Below, one piece after another: positions 14,237 through 21,416 of a stretch of DNA of 25,687 nt. How positions within the stretch are numbered: the stretch's first letter is position 1; each line of letters starts with the position of its first letter. Both the position numbers and the translations under genes were made by a program. Below the pieces are notes generated by a model. It searched no databases and was not told the DNA's origin. It saw only the letters and a program-made list of their open reading frames with translations. Source of the DNA: an uncultured bacterium (GTDB lineage Bacteria; Patescibacteriota; Saccharimonadia; Saccharimonadales; Saccharimonadaceae). The stretch is from NCBI GenBank assembly GCA_938036745.1, contig CALHWG010000060.1:1-25687 (forward strand), read 5' to 3'.

Positions 14237-14245
14237 AATATTTTA

Positions 14246-14251
14246 ATTATA
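14246..14251 (-). promoter_or_regulatory. -10 box of the 13562-14236 gene
   Basis: TATAAT on the minus strand, nine bases before the ATG; no clear -35. Confidence 0.5.
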
Positions 14252-14290
14252 CCATAAGCTATTTAAAAATTCAAAAAATCTCTATTAAAA

Positions 14291-14315
14291 TAGAAAATCC
14301 TGCCGTTAAGCAGAA
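14291..14315 (-). terminator. Terminator of the tRNA-Ser(UGA) transcript
   Basis: On the minus strand TTCTGC (14310-14315) pairs with GCAGGA (14298-14303), followed by a T-rich run. Confidence 0.75.
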
Positions 14316-14325
14316 TTACCTATTT

Positions 14326-14415
14326 TGGCGGAGAAGGAGGGATTCGAACCCTCGATACGTTTTACCGCATGCCGGTTTTCAAGACCGGTGCCTTCAACCA
14401 CTCGGCCACCTCTCC
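14326..14415 (-). tRNA. tRNA-Ser (anticodon UGA)
   Basis: A 90-base class II tRNA with encoded GCCA. The anticodon stem CCGGT/ACCGG encloses CTTGAAA, giving anticodon TGA. With GGA and CGA nearby, three serine isoacceptors lie within 10 kb. Confidence 0.95.
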
Positions 14416-14426
14416 AGATATTTTCC

Positions 14427-14455
14427 ATTATATCACATTTTTTTTGAATTCTCAA
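14427..14455 (-). promoter_or_regulatory. Promoter of tRNA-Ser(UGA)
   Basis: On the minus strand TTGAGA (14450-14455), 17 bases ending in TGTGA, TATAAT (14427-14432). It lies immediately downstream of the comF stop codon. Confidence 0.75.
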
Positions 14456-14456
14456 G

Positions 14457-15110
14457 TTATTTTTCTTGCTGAAGTAAATAAAATGCCCAGACCTCTTTAG
14501 CACCACTCTGGAGAAGAATTTTCGCAATAGAGTCTAAAGTTGCACCAGTTGTGCGAATGTCATCAAAAATTACATAAATTTTACCTTCCAAAAGCTTTTC
14601 TCCTATAAATTCATAACTACTTTTTGCCTGAATTTGTCGCGTTTTAAAATTTTTGCCACGTTGAGTGGTTTTTGATATTCTTTTAATTAATGTCGATTTT
14701 TTAATTTTCAAATTCCTTGCAAGCTGGCGAGCCAAAAGTTCAGTATGATCTAAACCACGTTCACGAATATGATTCGAAAGTGTTGGAACTGGAATTAAAA
14801 CCAATTTTTCACGATTACTAATAAATTCGCTATTCGAAAGCAGAAAATCAGATAAAAGTTTCGCGAGATAATAATTATTTTGTCTCTTGCTTTGAAATTT
14901 AAATTCATCAACTATTTTTTGAAGTTCTCCAGACCTTTTCGAAAGATAAAATTCTTTTGAAATAATACTATTCGAGCGAGAAAGAGAATTACCAAAATTA
15001 CACCTTGATTTAAGGCATTTTTTGCAAATAGGTTCACCCAATTTTTGGCAAAAATAGCAATCATCTGGTGCAAAAGAATTTAAAATTATTTCGTATATGC
15101 TTTTCTTCAT
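14457..15110 (-). CDS. comF: ComF family phosphoribosyltransferase-like competence protein
   Basis: 217 residues. The N-terminus has the ComF zinc cluster, C18-x2-C21 and C29-x2-C32, within DDCYFCQKLGEPICKKC. The C-terminal phosphoribosyltransferase fold ends with the PRPP-binding motif FDDIRTTGAT (182-191). A central block contains IPVPTLSNHIRERGLDHTELLARQLA and QRGKNFKTRQ, both typical of the family. In Bacillus and Haemophilus ComF proteins are needed for natural transformation, probably for handling incoming single strands behind ComFA or the uptake channel. ComFA is not in this window. An SD-like AGAGG sits nearer to an upstream ATG that opens a four-codon frame ending in TGA at the comF ATG. 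Confidence 0.92.
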   Translation of the reverse strand: MKKSIYEIILNSFAPDDCYFCQKLGEPICKKCLKSRCNFGNSLSRSNSIISKEFYLSKRSGELQKIVDEFKFQSKRQNNYYLAKLLSDFLLSNSEFISNREKLVLIPVPTLSNHIRERGLDHTELLARQLARNLKIKKSTLIKRISKTTQRGKNFKTRQIQAKSSYEFIGEKLLEGKIYVIFDDIRTTGATLDSIAKILLQSGAKEVWAFYLLQQEK

Positions 15111-15130
15111 AAAAAAATCATTTCTACCTC

Positions 15131-15159
15131 TTGATTATATAATAAAAGTGCGGTATAAT
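15131..15159 (+). promoter_or_regulatory. Promoter of the Hsp20 gene, overlapping the comF -10 box
   Basis: TTGATT (15131-15136), 17 bases, TATAAT (15154-15159). On the minus strand a second TATAAT (15134-15139) lies across this -35 element and would serve comF. Confidence 0.75.
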
Positions 15160-15202
15160 AAAGTAAATTAATCTTATTTAGGAAATTTAATGCGGAGGAA
15201 AA

Positions 15203-15670
15203 ATGGCTAGAAGACAAAATGATGATAGCTTTTTGAATGATGAATTGGAAGCTGCTTTCAATTTTGGTGATGATTTGATGGAGACTTCAGAAAATGAAGC
15301 CTTCAGCGGATCTGAACAAATTGAAATTGCGGAAGAAGAAAATGAACTTCCCGGTCAATTAGCTGTTGATGTTTACGAAACAGAAGATAAGCTTTTCGTT
15401 AAAGCACGAACTGCGGGTGTGAATAAAAATGACTTGGATGTTTCACTTTCAGATGGAACTTTAACGATTAGCGGAAGTTTAAATCCTGGTGATCAAGAGG
15501 GAATTATTGCTCATCATGCACAAGAATGCTACTGGGGAGAATTTAGCCGAACACTAGCTCTTCCAGTTCCGATTAAAGAAGATGGAGTTGAGGCAATGTT
15601 GAAAGATGGAATTTTAACAATCAGCTTCACAAAAGTTAAAACTCAAGCAACACGAATTAAAGTTCTGTAG
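15203..15670 (+). CDS. Small heat shock protein (Hsp20/alpha-crystallin family)
   Basis: A 155-residue ATP-independent holdase chaperone that binds unfolding proteins. An acidic N-terminal arm of about 48 residues precedes the alpha-crystallin domain: LAVDVYETEDKLFVKARTAGV, NDLDVSLSDGTLTISG, a variable loop with the unusual AHHAQECYWGEF, then SRTLALPVPI and the closing strand block GILTISFTK. The C-terminal RIKVL includes the I-x-V tail motif used for oligomer contacts. Start supported by GGAGG four bases before the ATG. No CIRCE or other heat-shock operator was seen around the promoter. Confidence 0.95.
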   Translation: MARRQNDDSFLNDELEAAFNFGDDLMETSENEAFSGSEQIEIAEEENELPGQLAVDVYETEDKLFVKARTAGVNKNDLDVSLSDGTLTISGSLNPGDQEGIIAHHAQECYWGEFSRTLALPVPIKEDGVEAMLKDGILTISFTKVKTQATRIKVL

Positions 15671-15681
15671 AAAAATAAAAT

Positions 15682-15710
15682 TCTCGAAGCATAAAACTTC
15701 GGGATTTTTA
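15682..15710 (+). terminator. Terminator of the Hsp20 gene
   Basis: TCTCGAAG (15682-15689) with CTTCGGGA (15697-15704, one G-U), seven-base loop, then T residues. Confidence 0.8.
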
Positions 15711-15754
15711 TTATATTAGTTTATTTTTTAAGATTTACAAATTTTCGAATAAAT

Positions 15755-15784
15755 AAAAAGACCTCCGTAAAATGAAGTCTTTTT
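15755..15784 (-). terminator. Terminator of the first pilin-like gene
   Basis: An 11-base stem, 15755-15765 with 15774-15784 (one G-U on the minus-strand RNA). A and T flanks make it usable in both directions. Confidence 0.8.
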
Positions 15785-15797
15785 ATTTATTATTTTA

Positions 15798-16214
15798 TTA
15801 TTCTTTATTAGTAATTGAACTAATAACGAAGTTAACAATTGCGTAAGCAAGGATTGCAATTACAAGACCAATAATAGCATACATAATTGTATTTTTAGCG
15901 TTTTGAACGGCACCAGCATCACCACTTGAAAGCACATAACGAATACCACCATAGATAAGCATAATCACGCTAAGAATACCAATTACAAAGAGCATAATAT
16001 TGATTGCAGTCGTGAAAATTGGAGAGTCGCCATCAAACAAGCTTGTTGGACCACCATTTTCTTCTTGAACACCTTTAGCACAGCTATCAGCCGACTTCAA
16101 ACCGCCAGTAACCTTACAATCAGCAGCGTAAGCTGGAATTGTTACAAGTGTAGTAGCACCAACAGTGAATATTGTCGCAGCGGTCAATAGAGCCATTTTT
16201 ACAATATTTTTCAT
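15798..16214 (-). CDS. T4SS pilin-like protein 1 (TrbC/VirB2 type)
   Basis: 138 residues. It has a signal peptide with a likely cut after PAYA (30), a short exported segment with two cysteines (33 and 45), then two transmembrane helices (about 66-90 and 108-131) joined by the loop YGGIRYVLSSGDAGAVQNAKNTI. The order signal peptide, two helices and AK loop is that of T4SS pilin-like proteins of Candidate Phyla Radiation bacteria, distant relatives of VirB2/TrbC. It is closest to the neighbouring copy at 16339 (both share GGIRYVLS and AILAYAIVNFVI). Its own promoter at 16254 sets it apart from the upstream pilin operon. Confidence 0.88.
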   Translation of the reverse strand: MKNIVKMALLTAATIFTVGATTLVTIPAYAADCKVTGGLKSADSCAKGVQEENGGPTSLFDGDSPIFTTAINIMLFVIGILSVIMLIYGGIRYVLSSGDAGAVQNAKNTIMYAIIGLVIAILAYAIVNFVISSITNKE

Positions 16215-16253
16215 TTTAAATTACATTTCCTTTCTTAAATTATATATACTTAA

Positions 16254-16281
16254 ATTATATCAAATTTTTACTATTTTGCAA
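16254..16281 (-). promoter_or_regulatory. Promoter of pilin-like gene 1
   Basis: On the minus strand TTGCAA (16276-16281), 16 bases ending in TGA, TATAAT (16254-16259). The leader is about 32 bases with AAAGGAAA, 13 bases before the ATG. Confidence 0.7.
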
Positions 16282-16338
16282 GTATTTTAATTATTAACCA
16301 TCATTCAACTTAACAAACTTAAATCTGAAGTCTTATTA

Positions 16339-16728
16339 TTACCGATTACCACCCGCAACAGTATTAATAACAAAGTTTACAATTGCGTATGCAAGGATTG
16401 CAATAATTAAACCTATAATAGAGTATACAATTGTATTTTTTGCACTAGTGAGGGCAGCACTATTTCCAGCTGAAAGAACATATCGAATTCCACCCCAAAT
16501 AATCATAATAACCGCCATAACACCAATGATAAAGAACATTATATTTACAACATCTTTAGCAATATCACCAGCTGAACGAGTATCTTGTTGACCAGTTGAA
16601 TCTGCACCTTGTTTAATTAAATCTGCTGCACTATTTGCATAAGCTTGTTTTTCGAAAAATCCAGCGTTGAAGGCAAAAGAGCCAGCCACCGCAAGAATTA
16701 ATCCAAAAGTTATTAAAATTTTCTTCAT
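16339..16728 (-). CDS. T4SS pilin-like protein 2 (TrbC/VirB2 type)
   Basis: 129 residues with a signal peptide cut probably after QAYA (31), a polar exported segment without cysteine, and two helices (about 60-80 and 98-121) around the loop WGGIRYVLSAGNSAALTSAKNTI. The helical part is nearly the same as that of pilin 1, so the two are recent paralogues that differ mainly in the exported part. AAGGAGA precedes the ATG. It is the last gene of the pilin operon that starts at 18518; the gap to the gene before it is 20 bases. Confidence 0.88.
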   Translation of the reverse strand: MKKILITFGLILAVAGSFAFNAGFFEKQAYANSAADLIKQGADSTGQQDTRSAGDIAKDVVNIMFFIIGVMAVIMIIWGGIRYVLSAGNSAALTSAKNTIVYSIIGLIIAILAYAIVNFVINTVAGGNR

Positions 16729-16748
16729 TTTATTCTCCTTATATTGTT

Positions 16749-17297
16749 TTAATTATTATTTAAGCTACTCGAACCGCTTGAATTTTGTCTTGAATTATTT
16801 TCACTATTTTGGTTTTTACTTTGCGATCCAGTATTAGTTGAGCCACTTGAATTATTAGATTCTCCAGAGGTACCTGAGCTTCCAGATGATCCTCCACCAA
16901 CTCCTTTTCCGCTTGAAGTATTAATAACGAAATTAACAATTGCATAAGCAAGAATCGCAACAGCTAAACCAATAACGGCATAAATTATCATTGTTTTGGC
17001 TCGAGCAATTGCTGATGGATTTCCAGCTGCTGTTATAAATGTTATTCCTGCATAGATAATTACAATAACCGCCGCTATACCAACAACCCACAGGAGAATG
17101 GAGATTATATTTTTAGCAATATTTGTAGCATTTTTCGAATCACCAGAACAAACTGCAGTTTTTCCAGAAACAACATGTTTACAAGCGTTAAATGTTCCTC
17201 CACTACCATTAGTTCCATTCGTTCCGCCTTCCGCAAAAGCGATAGGTGATAGAATCATTGAGAATAAAATACTACTTATTAAAATTATTTTTTTCAT
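16749..17297 (-). CDS. T4SS pilin-like protein 3 with Ser/Gly/Asn-rich tail
   Basis: 182 residues. Signal peptide cut probably after AFA (22); a glycine-rich exported part with cysteines at 38 and 50; two helices (about 62-88 and 104-128) around the loop YAGITFITAAGNPSAIARAKTMI. Unlike its paralogues it continues for about 50 residues of low-complexity Ser, Gly, Asn and Gln after the second helix. The gene starts inside the stop codon of pilin 4 (TAATG). The tail could be exposed on the same side as the mature N-terminus, or be a flexible linker; its role is unknown. Confidence 0.86.
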   Translation of the reverse strand: MKKIILISSILFSMILSPIAFAEGGTNGTNGSGGTFNACKHVVSGKTAVCSGDSKNATNIAKNIISILLWVVGIAAVIVIIYAGITFITAAGNPSAIARAKTMIIYAVIGLAVAILAYAIVNFVINTSSGKGVGGGSSGSSGTSGESNNSSGSTNTGSQSKNQNSENNSRQNSSGSSSLNNN

Positions 17298-17617
17298 TAT
17301 ATTGACCCCGTTAGTAATCCGCCAAGAATTAAGTTAACAATTAATGCTGCCGATATGATTACCACAATACCTACACAAGCGTAAATTAGTGCAGATTTCG
17401 CTTTCGAAATTGTTCCTGGATTTCCGGCAGCCGTTATAAATGTTAATCCCGCTACGATAATTATAATCACACAGATAATTCCAGCCCAGATAAAAGCAGT
17501 ATTGAAAGCATTCTGCATCGAAGCATCGCTAGCTTTGTTTTTATTTGAAGTATCAATTCCGTTTAATACTTTTGATTTATCAAAAGATGCTTCTGCTAAA
17601 AATTTATATTCTTTCAT
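17297..17617 (-). CDS. T4SS pilin-like protein 4, no signal peptide
   Basis: 106 residues. The N-terminus (MKEYKFLAEASFDKSKV) is charged and has no signal peptide, in contrast to its paralogues. Two helices (about 40-60 and 76-101) flank the family loop VAGLTFITAAGNPGTISKAKSAL. It overlaps both neighbours by one base (TAATG at each end), so it is tightly coupled in translation. The loop is closest to that of pilin 3. How it inserts in the membrane without the cleaved leader is not clear; the helices may themselves act as signal anchors. Confidence 0.85.
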   Translation of the reverse strand: MKEYKFLAEASFDKSKVLNGIDTSNKNKASDASMQNAFNTAFIWAGIICVIIIIVAGLTFITAAGNPGTISKAKSALIYACVGIVVIISAALIVNLILGGLLTGSI

Positions 17618-18045
17618 TATCCCAAAATCCCTAATATAAATGTTACTATTGTTGAAGCAAGAACAGCAATCACTAGTCCGATTATCGCATTAGTTAGTGA
17701 TTTTTTAGCACCTGCAAGTTTTCCTGGGTCACCAACGGCAATCATATATTGATAACCTGCATAAATAATGAATCCTATTGCAGCAACACCAGCAATTCGA
17801 AAGGCCATATCAATAACATTCGCAACCACTGTCCAGACAAACTGTTCTAAAGTAACTTCGCCCTTTCCAGACGGCCCAATATTTTTAATTTGACATCCAC
17901 CTTCGCCAGATTTAGTTAATCCACGATACCAAGCGGGTAGACCGAAAAAAGTTAGGTTATCATTACAACCAGCCGCATAAGCATTATTCGAAAAATATAA
18001 AACTGGCATAAAAGTTATAAAAATCGCTAGAATAATCTTTTTCAT
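17617..18045 (-). CDS. T4SS pilin-like protein 5
   Basis: 142 residues from the ATG at 18045. The frame is open further upstream to 18087, but the 18045 start has AGGAGG at a good distance, forms TAATG with the stop of pilin 6, and gives a proper signal peptide (cut probably after NAYA, residue 24). The exported part has cysteines at 27 and 46 (GCNDN, GGCQIKN). Two helices (about 78-98 and 114-139) flank the loop YAGYQYMIAVGDPGKLAGAKKSL. The exported segment is the longest among the six, with aromatic residues (FFGLPAWYRGL). Confidence 0.87.
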   Translation of the reverse strand: MKKIILAIFITFMPVLYFSNNAYAAGCNDNLTFFGLPAWYRGLTKSGEGGCQIKNIGPSGKGEVTLEQFVWTVVANVIDMAFRIAGVAAIGFIIYAGYQYMIAVGDPGKLAGAKKSLTNAIIGLVIAVLASTIVTFILGILG

Positions 18046-18518
18046 TATAAAATTCCTCCTGGAATAATCCATTCTAAGAACGCCCACATTAAAATATAAG
18101 CTATAATACCGATAATTGTATTCATAATCATCGTTTTAGCTTTCGAAACTTGCGCAGCATTATCGCGAGCGGTGATATACAGAACGCCAGCAAAAACAAT
18201 CGAGCCAACTGCTGCAATTCCAACGCCAGTAGTTACTACAACTAAAACCATATTTAAGATATCTTCAATTTTCCAGTCTGAAGGGAGAATTGCAGTTTTT
18301 GCATCAGCAGGAGGGGTGTCTTTACTTTTTTTACTGTCAGAATTGTTGTTTGAATCCGATTTCGATTTTAAATCACTCGGGTTAACAGAATTACCATTAC
18401 TATCTTCAATTATCTCCTTAGCAAAAGTATAATTTAAAGAAAAAACACTTTGAAAAGCTGCAAAAAAGCTCGTCAAAACTAACCCAACTATTATTATATT
18501 TTTTATTTTGTTTACCAT
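18045..18518 (-). CDS. T4SS pilin-like protein 6, first gene of the pilin operon
   Basis: 157 residues, the most divergent copy. A signal-like hydrophobic start (6-28) is followed by a very polar Ser/Asn/Asp/Lys-rich segment (about 40-70) and then two helices (about 88-110 and 128-150) around FAGVLYITARDNAAQVSKAKTMI. The family loop is still clear, although the usual glycine is replaced by Arg-Asp. It opens the chain 6-5-4-3-2. A TATAAT box (18523-18528) ends only four bases before the ATG, so the mRNA should have no leader. It is transcribed away from the VirB6-like gene 105 bases off. Confidence 0.84.
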   Translation of the reverse strand: MVNKIKNIIIVGLVLTSFFAAFQSVFSLNYTFAKEIIEDSNGNSVNPSDLKSKSDSNNNSDSKKSKDTPPADAKTAILPSDWKIEDILNMVLVVVTTGVGIAAVGSIVFAGVLYITARDNAAQVSKAKTMIMNTIIGIIAYILMWAFLEWIIPGGIL

Positions 18519-18522
18519 GATA

Positions 18523-18528
18523 ATTATA
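18523..18528 (-). promoter_or_regulatory. -10 box of the pilin operon
   Basis: TATAAT on the minus strand, four bases before the ATG at 18518. No convincing -35 element. Confidence 0.45.
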
Positions 18529-18586
18529 CTTTAAACCATTTTTAGGGAAAAAGCAAGTGTTTTATTCTAAAAACTTAATTTTAAGG

Positions 18587-18615
18587 TTGACAAAAGGGTT
18601 AAATTATGATAAAAT
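18587..18615 (+). promoter_or_regulatory. Promoter of the VirB6-like gene (leaderless)
   Basis: TTGACA (18587-18592), 17 bases, TAAAAT (18610-18615). The first in-frame ATG at 18606 lies inside this promoter, so the ATG at 18624 must be the start; it is eight bases after the box. Confidence 0.8.
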
Positions 18616-18623
18616 CAGGTCAT

Positions 18624-21311
18624 ATGCAAACTTTGGCGAGGTTCAAAAAAGCAAAAACTCAAGATTTTCGAAATGTGTTTTTCACCGCGATCTTTACAGT
18701 AGTCGCAATCTTGGGATTTTTTAATTCGAATATCGCCCTTGCTCTTGATGGAGCAAAATGGACAGATTCTTCAAAAAATGGCATAACATATAACGGAAAA
18801 ACATATTCAAAAGTTTCCGACACTTCAAGATTTCCAGAATCAATTCGTTCAAAAAAACTTTATGCCGAAAATTCTTCATTAAATGCTGGTGAAAACAAAA
18901 CAACAGTAATCGCTCTTGATAATGAGAATGATGCTTCAAGCGGAAAAATTTATTCATTTGATGTAAGTGCACTTGGAAATGTAAAACAAAACGGTGAAGC
19001 ACGAGATGTTAAAGTTGATGGCGTTTCGAAAGATGAAGATAAGTCACTTTGTAGTGTTGAAGGTGGGGGTGGCTGGATGGTTTGTATGGTTGCTAATACA
19101 ATTTCGAAATGGATGGATGGTATTTATGACTGGCTCCAAGCGTTTTTGCGAGTGCAACCACTTTACACATCAAATCAATCTGGTCTTTTTCAAGTTTGGG
19201 ATTATATGCGAAATGTTGCAAACGTCTTTTTTGTGATTGGATTTGTTTTTGTAATTTATTCGCAAGTAACAGGTTTTGGAATTAGTAATTATGGAATTAA
19301 GAAATTATTGCCAAAGCTAATTATTGCAGCAATTTTAATTAATGTTTCTTATTATATTTGTGCGATTTTAGTTGATATTTCGAATATCTTAGGCGCACAA
19401 ACTCAAAATCTTCTGATTGGAATTAGAGATAGCATTTTTAATAGTGGTGGTGAAAATAAGGTAAAAACAGCTAATCTTGATTGGTCAAATATGACCGCTG
19501 CGGTTTTGAGCGGAACTGGCGTGGTGGCTTATGGCGCTTACACCGTAACAATTGCAACTATGGGTAATATTGGTGCAGCAGTAATGATGATTCTTGGAGC
19601 ATTAGTTGCAGTAATTTATTCGGCGGTTGTAGCTTTAGTAATTTTAGCTGCACGACAGGCAATTATTATTGTTTTAGTTTTCTTAGCGCCACTTGCATTT
19701 GCAGCGAATATTTTGCCAAATACTGAAAAATGGTTCGAAAAATGGAAAGATTTATTCACTACAATGCTTGTGATGTATCCATTAATTTCTCTTCTTTTTG
19801 GAGGATCACAATTAATCGGAACAACAATTATTGCAAGTTCGAACGGTAGTTTTTTAATTTTTCTACTTGGTGCCGTAGTGCAAGTTGTACCGCTAGCGAT
19901 TACACCAACAATTATGCGAATTAGTGGTAGTCTGCTTGGTAAATTTGCTGGAATCATCAATAATCCGAACAAAGGTCCGGTTGATCGTGCAAAGAAATTC
20001 CTTTCAGAAAACCAAGAAAAGTATCGAAATCATGCAATCGCAAAAAATCCAAATTCATTGCCTGTACGAATTAATCAAATGAACTACAATCGCCGACGCC
20101 GAATTGGTGCTTCGAAATCAATTGCAGAATTGTATCAAAACGAACGATTTACGGATCTTGAAAATGAAAGACGAGACGCAATTCAAAATATGCCAGAAGG
20201 TTCGAATGCGTTTTCAAACATGTATTATAATGCTCGCAAAAAGCATTTAATAAATTCAGATACACAATATCAAGAGATGCTAGCCACTGAAGCTCTTAAT
20301 CGTGCAACCGCAAGTACAAATGCTGGGCTTTCGCAAATTAAAGCAGAATTATTTAATTCAACGCTCAAAAAAGATGCGAATGGAAACATCACCGGTGTTG
20401 TTGATTTAAGCGAAGCATCGCTAAAAGCTTTACGCGGGAAATTTGGCGAGCAAGCACTTCGATTTGTTGATAATATGAATCAAACAAATGCTCTTAAACT
20501 GGCTGAAAAGAATAATAATCTTTCACTCAATAATGCAATGGCAAATAATATGCGATACAGCAACGACTTGCTCGAAACCGCATCTGGCGTGCGTGGTGAA
20601 GCTGGAAAAGTCTCGGCACTTGCAAGTTCTTTAGTGGCAGCTTCGAAAGAGAACAAAGAAGAAGTCGAATCACTCACAAACCTTACAAAATCACTTAATT
20701 TTTCAGGTAGTGATTATAGCGAAATCTTTTCGAAAAATATGGGTGAAAAAATCCAGAAAGATGGAATTGATTTCGAAATTACTAAAAACTTACGCGCTGC
20801 AACAGCTGAAAAGTTTATGGGAACGACCGACTTGAAAGGTGCTATTGATTCACTTGGTAAAACTGAAATTGGTGGAGAATTGAATGCTAACCGAAATGAC
20901 TTAGTTGAAGCTTTCAAGAAAACCAAAAAAGACGATCTTCAATTTATTGGTGGTGCAGCACTTGAAAATATTGCTGTAAATGGAATGAATTCGAAAGAAG
21001 TTTATAATGCCATTCATGACAATTACGCTAAAAATGTCTCAGACGATAAAATCATTAAAGCTTCAAATGACGCAATGAAAATCATTTGGGATAAATCAGC
21101 AATTTCGAATATGTCGAATGAAACCATTAGATCCACACTCGAAAGTGTTAAGGCGATTAATGAAAACCCTTCAGAATACGGAAAGCTCAACGCCGTGCAA
21201 GGTGCTGAAATTCGTAAAATGCTTAAAGAGATTGAACGAAATAATAAAGGTCTTTATGATAAAGTTTTGGGCGGAAATTGGAAGCCTGAAAATATTAAAG
21301 ACAAGAAATAG
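18624..21311 (+). CDS. VirB6/TrbL-like T4SS inner-membrane channel protein with long C-terminal extension
   Basis: 895 residues from 18624. An N-terminal helix (about 17-38) is followed by an exported region of about 130 residues, then a polytopic core: helices near 195-215, 226-252, 292-360 (several, with GAAVMMILGALVAVIYSAVV and ARQAIIIVLVFLAPLAFA), 377-399 and 409-433. The LAARQ...FLAPLAFA block and the layout match the VirB6/TrbL family that forms the inner-membrane conduit of T4SSs. The final 460 residues are soluble, mostly helical, with many Lys, Asn and Glu, opening NNPNKGPVDRAKKF, and have no motif I recognise; VirB6 of Agrobacterium lacks such a tail. It begins the plus-strand T4SS arm. 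Confidence 0.88.
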   Translation: MQTLARFKKAKTQDFRNVFFTAIFTVVAILGFFNSNIALALDGAKWTDSSKNGITYNGKTYSKVSDTSRFPESIRSKKLYAENSSLNAGENKTTVIALDNENDASSGKIYSFDVSALGNVKQNGEARDVKVDGVSKDEDKSLCSVEGGGGWMVCMVANTISKWMDGIYDWLQAFLRVQPLYTSNQSGLFQVWDYMRNVANVFFVIGFVFVIYSQVTGFGISNYGIKKLLPKLIIAAILINVSYYICAILVDISNILGAQTQNLLIGIRDSIFNSGGENKVKTANLDWSNMTAAVLSGTGVVAYGAYTVTIATMGNIGAAVMMILGALVAVIYSAVVALVILAARQAIIIVLVFLAPLAFAANILPNTEKWFEKWKDLFTTMLVMYPLISLLFGGSQLIGTTIIASSNGSFLIFLLGAVVQVVPLAITPTIMRISGSLLGKFAGIINNPNKGPVDRAKKFLSENQEKYRNHAIAKNPNSLPVRINQMNYNRRRRIGASKSIAELYQNERFTDLENERRDAIQNMPEGSNAFSNMYYNARKKHLINSDTQYQEMLATEALNRATASTNAGLSQIKAELFNSTLKKDANGNITGVVDLSEASLKALRGKFGEQALRFVDNMNQTNALKLAEKNNNLSLNNAMANNMRYSNDLLETASGVRGEAGKVSALASSLVAASKENKEEVESLTNLTKSLNFSGSDYSEIFSKNMGEKIQKDGIDFEITKNLRAATAEKFMGTTDLKGAIDSLGKTEIGGELNANRNDLVEAFKKTKKDDLQFIGGAALENIAVNGMNSKEVYNAIHDNYAKNVSDDKIIKASNDAMKIIWDKSAISNMSNETIRSTLESVKAINENPSEYGKLNAVQGAEIRKMLKEIERNNKGLYDKVLGGNWKPENIKDKK

Positions 21312-21342
21312 GCAAAATCTAAATATTTTTGCCTATTTTATT
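21306..21342 (+). terminator. Terminator of the VirB6-like gene
   Basis: A 12-base stem, 21306-21317 with 21327-21338, overlapping the stop codon, followed by T-rich sequence. The next gene therefore needs its own promoter. Confidence 0.8.
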
Positions 21343-21369
21343 TTTAAGCTTTATTTTTTTTCGAAAATA

Positions 21370-21378
21370 TGTTAAAAT
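21370..21378 (+). promoter_or_regulatory. Extended -10 promoter of prgI
   Basis: TGTTAAAAT ends at 21378, about 38 bases before the ATG. The leader contains AAGGAG at about 20 bases from the start codon, longer than usual spacing. Confidence 0.5.
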
Positions 21379-21416
21379 TAATATTATTGAAATAAGGAGA
21401 AGTGGGCAAATAAAGA

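Noticed and set aside
18046..18087. N-terminal extension of pilin 5 starting at 18087
   Set aside because: It would overlap pilin 6 by over 40 bases and put 14 hydrophilic residues before an otherwise normal signal peptide; AGGAGG and the TAATG overlap point to 18045.
18606..18623. Upstream ATG of the VirB6-like gene
   Set aside because: It lies within the promoter, overlapping the -10 region, so it cannot be in the transcript.
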